DNA from: Meghimatium bilineatum
Taxonomy: Eukaryota > Mollusca > Gastropoda > Stylommatophora > Philomycidae
Reading direction: 5' to 3'
NCBI GenBank assembly: GCA_034231615.1
Contig: CM067306.1
Span: 49,135,281-49,199,280, forward strand
DNA: 64,000 nt
Position numbers and translations under genes: made by a program. The notes under the pieces are model-generated. The model saw only the letters and a program-made list of their open reading frames with translations, had not been told where the DNA came from and ran no database searches. This document shows positions 37,050-47,389 of the stretch, in pieces; position 1 is the first letter of the stretch, and the number at the start of each line of letters is the position of its first letter.

Positions 37050-37287
37050 TGTTTGACAACTCAACACAAGACCTGCACTACCTACTGTTGGACATATCAT
37101 GATAATAGTTTGTTGTCAATCCCCCAGTAATTATTAGCAATGAAGCTTGTGTTTTCCATATGCAATGGCGGGAGGAGGGGTCACTGTTTCTGCAGATCTT
37201 TGTTGTAAGATGTATGCAAATTCTTTGAAGATAAAAATAGTAATATTCTACAAATATTGAAATTTTATGATGATGCTGCTGAGAGAA

Positions 37288-37475
37288 TTTATTCAGTGGA
37301 ATTCCTTTATAGTGCATCCTTTTATAACAAATCTCCCTCTATAACAACACTTTTCAAAATCCCCAATTATATTTATTCAGTATTATTTGTACTGTATATA
37401 GCGAATTCCTGTTATTACATATATATTTTATCAGATCTGGACCAAATTGTTATAGTGGTATTCCAATGTATTAAA
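37288..37475 (+). mobile_element. MITE family M, near-complete copy
   Basis: Left terminus cagtggaattcctttatagt and right terminus gttatagtggtattccaatg form imperfect inverted ends; the interior includes tgtactgtatatagcgaatt. It lies about 240 bases past the ALS2 stop, so it may be in the 3' UTR. Confidence 0.75.
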
Positions 37476-37599
37476 ATAAGATCCTTCTTTTTGATAAAGA
37501 AAATTATCAAATTTTACAGATTAGATTTCATCCAGTCACCCAGAAAAATATTGGGCTGAGATATCTTTTGTGGAATACAATATACAATGGAAATAAGTC

Positions 37600-38190
37600 T
37601 ATATTGTCTATCCCCAGGTGAATGATTGTGGATCGCATTCACACTTGCCGTTAAGCGTAGGGGTGGTATCTTAAGCTGTCATTTCAAGGCCAGAAGTGTT
37701 GCTGAGGTTGCATTTAGACCATGTTTGTTCAAGATTATCTTGATGTTTTCTATCCACCGTTTTCGGAGTCTACCTTTGGCTTTACGCCCGGATATTCTTG
37801 TATTATATGCTCTTAATGGTATTTGATTTGGCTTCATTCTCATAAGGTGACAGAACCACTTTACTTGCTGTCTCTCAATATGTTCGATACAAGATATTAT
37901 ACCAACTCTTTTCCTAATTTCTTTATTTCTTATTTTATCTAGTTTGGTAACCATTGCAGCTTTTCTCAGACACTTCATTTCACATGTGATGATTTTTCTT
38001 TGCTGCGAAGCTGTTAAAGACCATGTTTGACATTGGTAGCACAGTGTTGGTATAAAAATTGTAGATATTATTTTGTTTTTAATTTCCATCTTGATCTTTG
38101 GATGAAGAAGTAATGGTAAAAGTTGGTACGTCACTGTGTTTGCTTTCTTGCACCTTGTTTCTATTTCTCTGTCTAGTCTTCCATCTTCAG
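37600..38190 (-). mobile_element. RTE-like LINE type 3, 5'-truncated
   Basis: The minus frame 38134-37679 (151 codons) reads IFIPTLCYQCQTWSLTASQQ, EMKCLRKAAMVTKLDKIRN and RISGRKAKGRLRKRW. The same region lies at 61615-62140. The 3' end is near tctatccccaggtgaatgat. Confidence 0.85.
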
Positions 38191-38212
38191 AATAAACACT
38201 ATATTTGGTACT

Positions 38213-38455
38213 GATATGTTATTACTTTACAGATTAATTTCTGTGGTCGTCACATTTACGTTATAGAACCTTGGTGATCAATTTTAGTTATCATCACATT
38301 TTCGTTATAGAAACTTGGTGATCAATTTCGACGATTGTCAAAACCGCTTTGATAGATCAGAAATACAGCCATATCCTTTATGATGCTGATACTAAAAATA
38401 ACTTGTCTGGGAAAGTATGTGTTCCAAAATGGCAACACTCATGAAATACAGATAT
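38213..38455 (+). mobile_element. MITE-like repeat family E, with internal duplication
   Basis: As 36418-36605 but the block cgttatagaa...cttggtgatcaattt is duplicated. Confidence 0.55.
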
Positions 38456-38494
38456 AGACATTGTTCATGAGTGTTTCTCATGAAAATATCAGAG

Positions 38495-38632
38495 ATTTCA
38501 CATGTTAGATTGTATGATATATAGAAAGTAATGTAAATCTAGGCCTAGAATTTATGGTATATAGAAAGTAATGTAAATCTAGGCCTAGAATTTATGATAT
38601 ATAGAAAGTAATGTAAACCTAGGCCTAGCATT
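38495..38632. repeat. Minisatellite, 39-bp unit
   Basis: Three and a half copies of gatatatagaaagtaatgta with aatctaggcctagaattta. Confidence 0.93.
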
Positions 38633-38924
38633 ATAATAAGACGATTTTGCACATGAAATAACTCTGGGGATTTCAAATTCATTCAAAAAGTGGAAGAAGT
38701 CATTACAACACATAGAAAGCTTCAAGACTCTCTTGTGTGAGATCGGTTTTATACAGATTTTTAAAACGCAATGTTGATTTATTATATTTATTGTGCATCC
38801 TAGGTAATGGGGGACAAGTACACTCTGGATTACTGGTCAGCAAAGTTTTAACTATCGATGCTATATTCTTATTGTATATTTTGTTATCTGTTTTATTTTT
38901 TATGCTGTTTATTTATGTATGTCT

Positions 38925-39081
38925 TCTTCTTCTTCATTCATTCTCAAACTCCGGCTGGATCTCCCTTGTAGCAAGACCATTGTCCTACTAGATTTCCAGC
39001 AGGATGTAGTCCAGAGAATGGAAATGCGTTGTGTCGCCGTTTTATTTGCGCCAATGGCCCGACACATCCGTCTTCGGCAGG
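38925..39081 (-). mobile_element. Family A retroposon, complete, 12-bp TSD
   Basis: Flanked by TTATGTATGTCT at 38913-38924 and 39082-39093. A 157-bp copy and the best preserved: TGTGTCG pairs with CGACACA, and TCCTGCTGGA is matched by TCCAGCCGGA. Confidence 0.94.
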
Positions 39082-39552
39082 TTATGTATGTCTAAAGTCA
39101 GGTGACAACCTTTAGGTTGAAACAAGGATATAAAAACATTCACCTTTTTCTGTGAAAAGTCTTTGGGCTTAAAGCCTAAATAGTATTGGAAAAAAGGATA
39201 ATTTGGTTATGACCATTTTGATTTGTGAAAATCTGAAGTGATCAATCTGTAGAAAATAAGGGATAAAAATAATAGATAAAATAGCTGATAAAATTATAGA
39301 TAAATTAACGGTTAACATGCAAGTGTTTATGCTTTTCTAGTCTCCTTTGCATTCACTCTCAAATAATTATAATCTGCACGTACATGCATGCGGTTTCAGA
39401 AAGAGAGCATGAATCGCGTTGTGTTTATGGTATTACAGTGGAGCTGCGTTATATCGGGCTTTCAGACTAGCACATACATTTTCTGCATTTTCTAGCTTGT
39501 ACTACACTAGTATTTACGCAGTCTATATATTTTCAGTTTTTTTTATGGTTAT

Positions 39553-39688
39553 CCCTTTTTTTTGTGGTATGTTTATTATGTAGTTAATGGTTTTGCATGT
39601 ACAGAAATCTGATCAAATTCTTGTGTGGTATGTTTATTATGTAGTTAATGGTTTTGCATGTACAGAAATCTGATCAAATTCTTGTGTG
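39553..39688. repeat. Tandem duplication, two copies of about 66 bp
   Basis: tgtggtatgtttattatgta through tctgatcaaattct occurs twice, nearly identical. Confidence 0.92.
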
Positions 39689-39894
39689 ATTTAATTGCCA
39701 TATCTTCCATGATCATTGATATATTTGATATGGCAACTATGTATCCGAATCAAACACATTCCTTAGTATCAGACACATCAGTTATCTGTCAACAGGAGTA
39801 ATGTGTTGACAGATATTGTTTAACTTATCATTTATATGGTGCATAAATGTGTATATGATGAGCAGTTGTAACACAGCATTTCTATGCTTTTTAG

Positions 39895-40220
39895 TGCTGT
39901 GTGCACGAGTACTGTGTATGCGAGTACTGTGTGAGTGCATGTGTGTGTATGAGTACTGTGTGTTTTGTGCTTGAGTGTGCTTATGCATACTGTGTGTGTG
40001 TGTGTATATATATATATACATATATATACACATACATACATATACACATATATATATACATACATACATATACACACATACATACCTACACATACATGCA
40101 TGCATATACACACGCACGCTTATACACACGCACACATATACACACACATATATACACACACACACACACACACATATATATACACACACACAGTGTGCTT
40201 GTGTGTGTGTGCTGCCTAAA
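39895..40220. repeat. Compound TG/TA/CA microsatellite
   Basis: Mixed (TG)n, (TA)n and (CA)n with tacata units. Strand composition flips from TG-rich to CA-rich near the middle. Open frames in it on both strands are low-complexity products. Confidence 0.95.
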
Positions 40221-40284
40221 GTTTGCACAGCTATTGCAATGAGGACATAGATGGTAGGGATTTATATTTTCTGACAACTACATC

Positions 40285-40640
40285 CACTAAAATTTATGTA
40301 GACATGGTGACTAAAGTTATAGATGTTTATGTAGACAGGGTGACTAAAGTTATAGATGTTTATGTAGACAGGGTGACTAAAGTTATAGATGTTTATGTAG
40401 ACAGGGTGACTAAAGTTATAGATGTTTATGTAGACAGGGTGACTAAAGTTATAGATGTTTATGTAGACAGGGTGACTAAAGTTATAGATGTTTATGTAGA
40501 CAGGGAGACTAAAGTTCTAGATGTTTATGTAGACAGGGAGACTAAAGTTCTAGAAGTTTATGTAGACAGGGAGACTAAAGTTCTAGAAGTTTATGTAGAC
40601 AGGGAGACTAACGTTATAAACATTTATAACTAAATTTATG
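40285..40640. repeat. Minisatellite, 33-bp unit
   Basis: About ten copies of acagggtgactaaagttata plus gatgtttatgtag. The unit is 11 codons (DRVTKVIDVYV), which gives a frame, but the array decays out of phase by 40830. Confidence 0.95.
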
Positions 40641-40829
40641 GCTAAAGTTATAGATATTTATGTAGACAGGGTGATAAAAGTTTATATTGACAGTGTGATT
40701 AAAGTGACAAAAGATTATGTATACAGTATGACTAAAGTTATAACGTTTAAATGCACAGGGTGACAAATGGTATAGAAGTTTGCACAGGGTAACTAAAATT
40801 ATAGAAGTTTATGCAGACAGCATAACTCA

Positions 40830-41900
40830 TTTATTCCAACTTTTGAAGATTTTTGGGTCCTTTTTTTTAAAATAGATTTTAGTATATTTATTAAGAAAGC
40901 AAAATTGTTGACAATGTGTATTTGAAGATCATGTCTTTTTGGTGTTCTCTGACACTCTCAGGTTATATGCTTGTTAATATTGATGTTTTATACAATTATT
41001 TTGAGCGTTTGTGTATTCAAAATATGTATTCTTCTGTTTGATCAAACTTGCCAACTTGTAAAGATTTTCTGTATTTTTGTACATAATATAATTATTTTCC
41101 TTTAGTACACCTGTATTGACCTTTGGCATGGACATTTAGGATTGACCTTAAGTATTTACCTTTAGCATTGATCATTAATATTGACCTTTAGCAATGACCT
41201 TTAGTGAGAGTACTCAACAGTCTGGCTCTGTGCCTGAAAAGTTATGAATACATCATGCATAGCCAAGGTACTTCGTCCGATATAAGCAATAGACATTAAG
41301 CATCTGTAATTTTCAGAAAGCATTGGCAACCTACTGCAGTAAATATTGCCTATAAACACACTACAGCCAAAAATTAAGCGATAACAGACTATATAAAGTT
41401 AACTAATAATGTTACTATAATAATAACTACAAAACAATGTAGAAACTAAATAACAATAAACACAATAACAAAGACTATTTCCACGTTGCGGTCCAAACAG
41501 GACCTTTCTCAAGAAGCGAAAACACACGTACATTTTAAAAATTGTTTTTAGTGTGCAAAGATATTCATACAAAGACATCTTTGTACATAAACAGAAAGGA
41601 ACATGCTTATGTACAAAGATGCCTTGGTATAATAGTCTGTTATTGCTTATTTGTTATGTTACTGCTGCACTCCCCACTTTGTCGGACATCCTCTGACATT
41701 TTGGTTATTTATAAGCGAAAGTTAGTGGGTTCAGTTGAATGCTACATCCTTAAAAGGGTGTTTGGCTTTAAAGTGCTCGATGCTATTACTACAGCACTCT
41801 AGTGGCATTTGAAGATTTCATTTACTAGTACACTTATCTTGTCTGATCTCCTGTGTGGCAACCAGGAAAGTTCTTCTAGTTTAAGGAGCAAAGATTAGCA
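40830..41900. other. Intergenic, nothing recognised
   Basis: AT-rich. A weak tract of tgacctttag-like words at 41110-41205 may be an eroded minisatellite. No credible gene. Confidence 0.5.
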
Positions 41901-42049
41901 CCATTGTTTTTCCAAGCATGTCATGTTCTTCCTGCCAGAACCTCTTTATTCTTTTTTTCCCATGAAGTTCTCCCTGTCTTTTATATATGTACATTAGTAA
42001 AAATCGGACAAGATGATGATGAAATAACTCCCTGTAGCTGTGAGCAGGT

Positions 42050-42290
42050 AGCTCTCCAGATCATCATGTCTGCCAGAAGTGCACCAACAATAAGAAAAAC
42101 AAGTCCACATAAGTCACGAGTGTCATCAGCCTTTGCGACAAGGAGGAATAATGAGCATGCGATTGCGTCTGTGGGTCTCACCAATGACTCACTAGACAAA
42201 CCAACCATGCAACAGAAAACCTTAGTAGATGACATGCCTTTATATCTTCATATAGAAGCTTCGTGGCACGTCATCTACACAATCCCATAG
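42050..42290 (+). mobile_element. Retroposon family C, partial copy with extra 5' sequence
   Basis: ASVGLTNDSLDKPTMQQKT and LVDDMPLYLH match the start of the 24545 copy. Here an open frame runs upstream (from 41904) through SARSAPTIRKTSPHKSRV. It may show more of the 5' end of the family; the 3' two-thirds are absent. Confidence 0.6.
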
Positions 42291-42739
42291 TCGTAACCTT
42301 CGATAACAGTTACCATGTTGTTCCAACAGGCCAACGTGGGTGGGCGGAACAACAAAGAAACCTGTCGCAAGGGCCAGAGGAGTTGTCCTGATGTTGACAT
42401 CTGTTTCGGCGGCATTAGACTCAAAACACCTATCTGGATGGCTGCTGGAACAGAGGGCGGAGCATTTATGGGAATGCCCCACGTGCTGTGAGGCCATTTT
42501 CTAATCAAGAATCAAGTTCCTACACTTACCCTCTTGTAGCAATGACAAGGCATGACCCAAAGAAACGACCCAAAGAAAAAACACAATATATGTACAAGTA
42601 TCAAATATATATATACACACATGTGTAATGTACATATTGTATGTTTATAATCTTATAATAAACATTAATACACTACTAACAGCTATATTTTGTTGGTGAC
42701 CAGAGTGTAAAACTGTGTGCTGTGTTATCCCCTGTGTGT

Positions 42740-43290
42740 TAGTGTTGTTCAGCCATCACATCTAATGGTGACCATTTGTTACATTCACTTTATGACTTTC
42801 AGTTATTTCCTAGACAAAGAGTTTGTAGGTAGCTGATAAGCCATATGCTGGTTTTAAAGATTCTTGTAGGTGACTGATACATCCTGGCAAGACAGGGAAA
42901 ATGGCTTATTTAGCCCATGGGCTGGATTTTGTCCACCATTGCTTTAGTTTTAGATCTGTCTTTGTAGCTAGTCTCCACTATTGAGCTGCTGCATTTTTCC
43001 ATTTTCACATGATATGCCGTTTTGTATTGCAGAATACCATGTAGTTATGTGTCATACAGCATCTTCCAATATATCATGGGTAATGTTATCTTTCTGTGAG
43101 GTCTGAGTCCTTGTAGCTCTTGTTTTGGCCATCTTGAGAATGCATGCCCTTCTTCATCTGACCACAGAAGGGTATCTTTGATAGATGATCTGACACATGG
43201 CCAGCCCAATCAATCTGTTACTGCATCAGAAGCGAATCAATACTAGTGATACCAGCTCTGCCATGGACAGTGTTATCTGGAACCTTGTTC
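42740..43290 (-). mobile_element. C2H2-tailed LINE, decayed 3' region
   Basis: Blocks atttgttacattcacttt, ttgagctgctgcattttt and gatgatctgacacatggcc parallel 7900-8165 and 19295-20100 in order. No open frame. Confidence 0.6.
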
Positions 43291-43304
43291 TGCCTGTTCA
43301 AATA

Positions 43305-44492
43305 TGTCTACTCCTTTCATAACCTTAAGTAGATATAGCTACTCCTTTCATAACCTTTAGTAGATATAGCTACTCCTTTCATAACCTTTAGTAGATATAG
43401 CTACTCCTTTCATAACCTTTAGTAGATATAGCTACTCCTTTCATAACTTTTAATAGGTATATCTACTCCTTTCATAACCTTTAGTAGATATATCTACTCC
43501 TTTCATAACCTTTAGTAGATATATCTACTCCTTTCATAACCTTTAGTAGATATATCTACTCTTTTCATAACTTTTAATAGGCATATCTACTCCTTTCATA
43601 ACCTTTAGTAGATATATCTACTCCTTTCATAACCTTTAGTAGATATATCTACTCTTTTCATAACCTTTAGTAGATATATCTACTCTTTTCATAACTTTTA
43701 ATAGGTATATCTACTCCTTTCATAATCTTTACTAGATATATCTACTCTTTTCATAACTTTTAATAGGCATATCTACTCCTTTCATAACCTTTAGTAGATA
43801 TATCTACTCCTTTCATAACCTTTAGTAGATATATCTACTCCTTTCATAACCTTTAGTAGATATATCTACTCTTTTCATAACTTTTAATAGGTATATCTAC
43901 TCCTTTCATAACCTTTAGTAGATATATCTACTCCTTTCATAACCTTTAGTAGATATATCTACTCTTTTCATAACCTTTAGTAGATATATCTACTCTTTTC
44001 ATAACTTTTAATAGGTATATCTACTCCTTTCATAATCTTTACTAGATATATCTACTCCTTTGATAACCTTTAGTAGATATATCTACTCTTTTCATAACTT
44101 TTAATAGGCATATCTACTCCTTTCATAACCTTTAGTAGATATATCTACTCCTTTCATAACCTTTAGTAGATATATCTACTCCTTTCATAACCTTTAGTAG
44201 ATATATCTACTCTTTTCATAACTTTTAATAGGCATATCTACTCCTTTCATAACCTTTAGTAGATATATCTACTCCTTTCATAACCTTTAGTAGATATATC
44301 TACTCCTTTCATAACCTTTAGTAGATATATCTACTCCTTTCATAACCTTTAGTAGATATATCTACTCTTTTCATAACTTTTAATAGGTATATCTACTCCT
44401 TTCATAATCTTTAATAGATATATCTACTCCTTTGATAACTTTTAGTAGATATATCTACTCCTTTCATAACCTTTAGTAGATATATCTACTCC
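43305..44492. repeat. Satellite-like minisatellite, 31-bp unit
   Basis: About 38 copies of ctactcctttcataaccttt plus agtagatatat. Variant units (ctcttttcataacttttaat, aggcatat or aggtatat) recur every few units, giving a higher-order pattern. The unit holds the palindrome agatatatct. Confidence 0.97.
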
Positions 44493-44563
44493 TTTTGACA
44501 TTATTTCAACTTACTCCCTCTCAGTAGGAGATTTCTCACAGTATTTCGTGCCTCTGAGAGTTT

Positions 44564-44826
44564 CTTCTTTTTTTCCTTCTTCTTCTGCGTTCGTTCTCAA
44601 ACTCCTGCAAATTAGCAGGATGTAGTCCGGAGAACAGAATTCGTTGTCATGGTTTACAGCATTGCTGCGATATCTGCACCTTTTGTCCTGACACATCTGA
44701 CTTCAGCATGGCACTGACCCTATATGGAATGGGACATCCAACTTTATCTCATAACCTCCTTAGCCGCCTCGTACGACATGCGTGGAAGGTAAACAGTGTT
44801 GCTATTCTTTGCTCCCCTTTCGGGCC
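44564..44826 (-). mobile_element. Family B retroposon, 10-bp TSD
   Basis: Flanked by CTGAGAGTTT at 44554-44563 and 44827-44836. 263 bp, about 20 bases shorter at the 5' end than the 34037 copy, so slightly 5'-truncated. 3' end is ttcttcttctgcgttcgttc. Confidence 0.9.
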
Positions 44827-44839
44827 CTGAGAGTTTGAA

Positions 44840-45385
44840 TCTTCTGGATATGAAATACAATTTTGAAGAAACATCTCATTGTACAAAGGAATTAAGAGCT
44901 AATTGATCGTAATTCAGATGATCAAGATGACACCATCATCTTTCTGGGACACATCGTGTGGAGATGATGGAGTTTCCCTACGTTTCATCTATATGTGGGT
45001 TGCGTATGTTAATATCAAATATGGATACACAAACCAATGAAGAATAACTAATTGATGCTGAGGAGGCGCAACTTGTTATAAAAAAAATACATTTGATAAT
45101 ACTTCGGGACCCCCTGAAATAAGATAGGCCCTAAGAGGTACTAGCAAGACAATTGTGACAAGAGTCTGAATACGGCTGAAACCAGAAGATTGGCTGTTTA
45201 CCTACATAGTTGCCTTATTCTTCCTGGTATAGACGAGTCCAGCATAGGACTACAATGCTATTATATTATTACACTGCGAAACGTATATAGAACCTTGAAA
45301 TCAATATAAGGTAGTACTGCAGTGAAACGTCATAACAATAGTGTTTAACGCGGGGACAATGGCAACGAAAGTTCAGACTCATTCT
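44840..45385. other. Intergenic, nothing recognised
   Basis: No clear frame or repeat apart from a short CA tract near 45405. Confidence 0.45.
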
Positions 45386-45419
45386 ATCTACCTATATATA
45401 CATACACACACACACACAC

Positions 45420-45640
45420 GCTGTGGCCCTTGTTTGCCTTGTGGCGTCAGGGTTGGAAGAGTTCTCTGAAGATGGTTCTACTGTGTGCTGTTTGTAAGCT
45501 CATTCTTATTGCTTCTTTGATCCATCTGTCAATGATCTGTGATCCATCATGGTCTGCCTCTGGCTTTATAGTCTTGATGTTTGTGTTATGACCATTTGTG
45601 GCATGCTATCTGTTGTTAGTCTGGAAGCATGGATAATGAA
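45420..45640 (-). mobile_element. RTE-like LINE fragment (type 3 relative)
   Basis: gtggcccttgtttgccttgt, gtgtgctgtttgtaagctc and gtggcatgctatctgttg match 7130-7315 in order. Confidence 0.65.
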
Positions 45641-45719
45641 TAATACAACATGCCAAAAATGGACTCATTGGTGGGCAATATTAACTCTGTTTTCAGTAGA
45701 AGCACAATAGTGAAAACTG

Positions 45720-46160
45720 TGACGAAGTTGACAGCAATATCTGAATAGTATTGTTGAAGATGAACTATTCGATGAAATCAACCACATAAATAATATAATG
45801 AACAGCAAAATGGAAGGACACAAACGCTGAAGTGGATACAAAGTTGTGTATCGTTTTTAAAGGGCTACAGGAAAAAAAGACATCCAGTACAAAAACAGTT
45901 GCTAGTTGTTGGATTTGTTATGGCAATTCGAGGAACCAAAGAAGCTGTTGAAAGAGTTTTCACTGATACGTTCTTTGTGGACGGATGAAAAGAACTGTTT
46001 AATCACAAAGACTGTGAAGGCACTGACAGTGATAAAGACAAACTTTAAAACTGTTTCATGCACAGAATTTCACGAGTGTATCTCTAGCGATGGGGAACTT
46101 TTGAAAGAAATAATTTCTTCACATAAATATCTGAATGATGATGATGTTGATACATTGTAG
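45720..46160 (+). mobile_element. hAT transposase C-terminal fragment, frame-broken
   Basis: The dimerisation motif of hAT transposases is split over two frames: TKEAVERVF (frame of 45921) and then SLIRSLWTDEKNCL, KALTVIKTNFK and LLKEIISSHKYL (84-codon frame 45906-46160). Upstream stops are frequent. A decayed autonomous hAT, not a host gene. Unrelated in position to the SPIN-like element at 60879. Confidence 0.75.
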
Positions 46161-46484
46161 TGTAGTTGTTAGTCACGTGGACAAGTCTTATTTCTGTCAG
46201 TTATTTTCTCATAATACTGTTATGTCTGTACGTGTAGTCTATAATACACAAGTGACATATATTTTACAAGAAATAATTGTCTGAAATACTTTTAAAATGT
46301 TAAAGATAATGCGACAACTCTATAATACTCCTCAGTTATATATTATAAGTGAAAAATAACTTGTTTAAATATGTTATATACTCATTGCATACTATTGAAT
46401 TTTATGCTGCCCCTTTTTTTTTCTAAAGACTACAAAAAGCCGAAATGACACATTTTTGGGTCTAGGAAATATGGTCACTTTAAT

Positions 46485-46690
46485 TTAGTAGCCACCGGAA
46501 AGAATACGGGGAGAAGAGCCAGAGGAAGACAAACAGAAGTTGCTGGATGAATTATCATCACGGCATGGGAGACTGTCACCAACAGACACGAAACAGAAAG
46601 TAATGAAGAAATATGTTTGGCATTTATTAACAGACATGAGACAGAAAGTTATGAAGAAACATGTACGACGGCACCTGATTGATTGCTATT
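46485..46690 (+). mobile_element. RTE-like LINE type 2, 3' fragment
   Basis: ggggagaagagccagaggaa, aacagaagttgctggatga and ggcacctgattgattg follow the type 2 3' end. A block with gacagaaagt...atgaagaaa is duplicated. Confidence 0.7.
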
Positions 46691-46967
46691 TATTCAAACA
46701 AAACCAGACACACGAACAGTTTGTACCCAACCCTCTCCTTTTCTCTGTACCCCAGTACAACAGCACTAATGGCATATCCTGCATGTAGGGCAATGTTGTA
46801 AATGTTTTAAGAATTGTTTATTGTATAAGTATCATTTGTGCATACTTACAGGACCGTTGTTATAGGGAGGGGGGGGGGTATGAGGAGTTCAAACCTAGGA
46901 AGAACATTAACTGGGACATCAGGATAAATGTATGAAAGCGCAACATTCAAAATAAATAATATGTGAC

Positions 46968-47124
46968 CACCGACGAAGACGGATGTGTTGGTACATTGGT
47001 GCAAATAAAACAGTGACACAGCGCAACTCCATTCTCTGGACTACATTCTGCTAGAAATCTAATAAGACTGTTATCCATTTACAAGAGATATCCAGTGGAA
47101 ATTTTAGAATGAATGCTGAAGAAG
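46968..47124 (+). mobile_element. Family A retroposon, 9-bp TSD
   Basis: Flanked by ATATGTGAC at 46959-46967 and 47125-47133. 157 bp, moderately diverged. Confidence 0.88.
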
Positions 47125-47389
47125 ATATGTGACTGGTTTTAAAGAAATAAGTTTCAGAAACGATGATTATTTTGCGCTTTCTTCTTTCAGTTTCATCCCT
47201 CTGTGTCTGCTAACCTCAAGTGGCAGAAGAGTTCTATTGAGACAGCCTTTTTGTTGTTTGCACCGATGTTTTCATGTATGTAATCCATCGTTAAATAGAT
47301 GCCTATGAGATGATACAGAACTATTTTTAGAATACAGTGGACAGAGTGAAAATCACACCAAGAAGTCAGGAGAAGGGTAGACATCCAAG

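Noticed and set aside
39782-40277. Cys/Val- or His/Thr-rich frames on both strands
   Set aside because: Products of a compound TG/TA/CA microsatellite.
40223-40633. 136-codon frame of DRVTKVIDVYV repeats
   Set aside because: A 33-bp minisatellite gives 11-codon periodicity; it decays with frame loss downstream.
42240-42510. Minus-strand frames of 77-85 codons
   Set aside because: No recognisable family; partly opposite a retroposon family C copy.
45906-46160. 84-codon frame as a small host gene
   Set aside because: Matches the hAT dimerisation region with a frame change at VERVF/SLIRSLW; a transposon relic.
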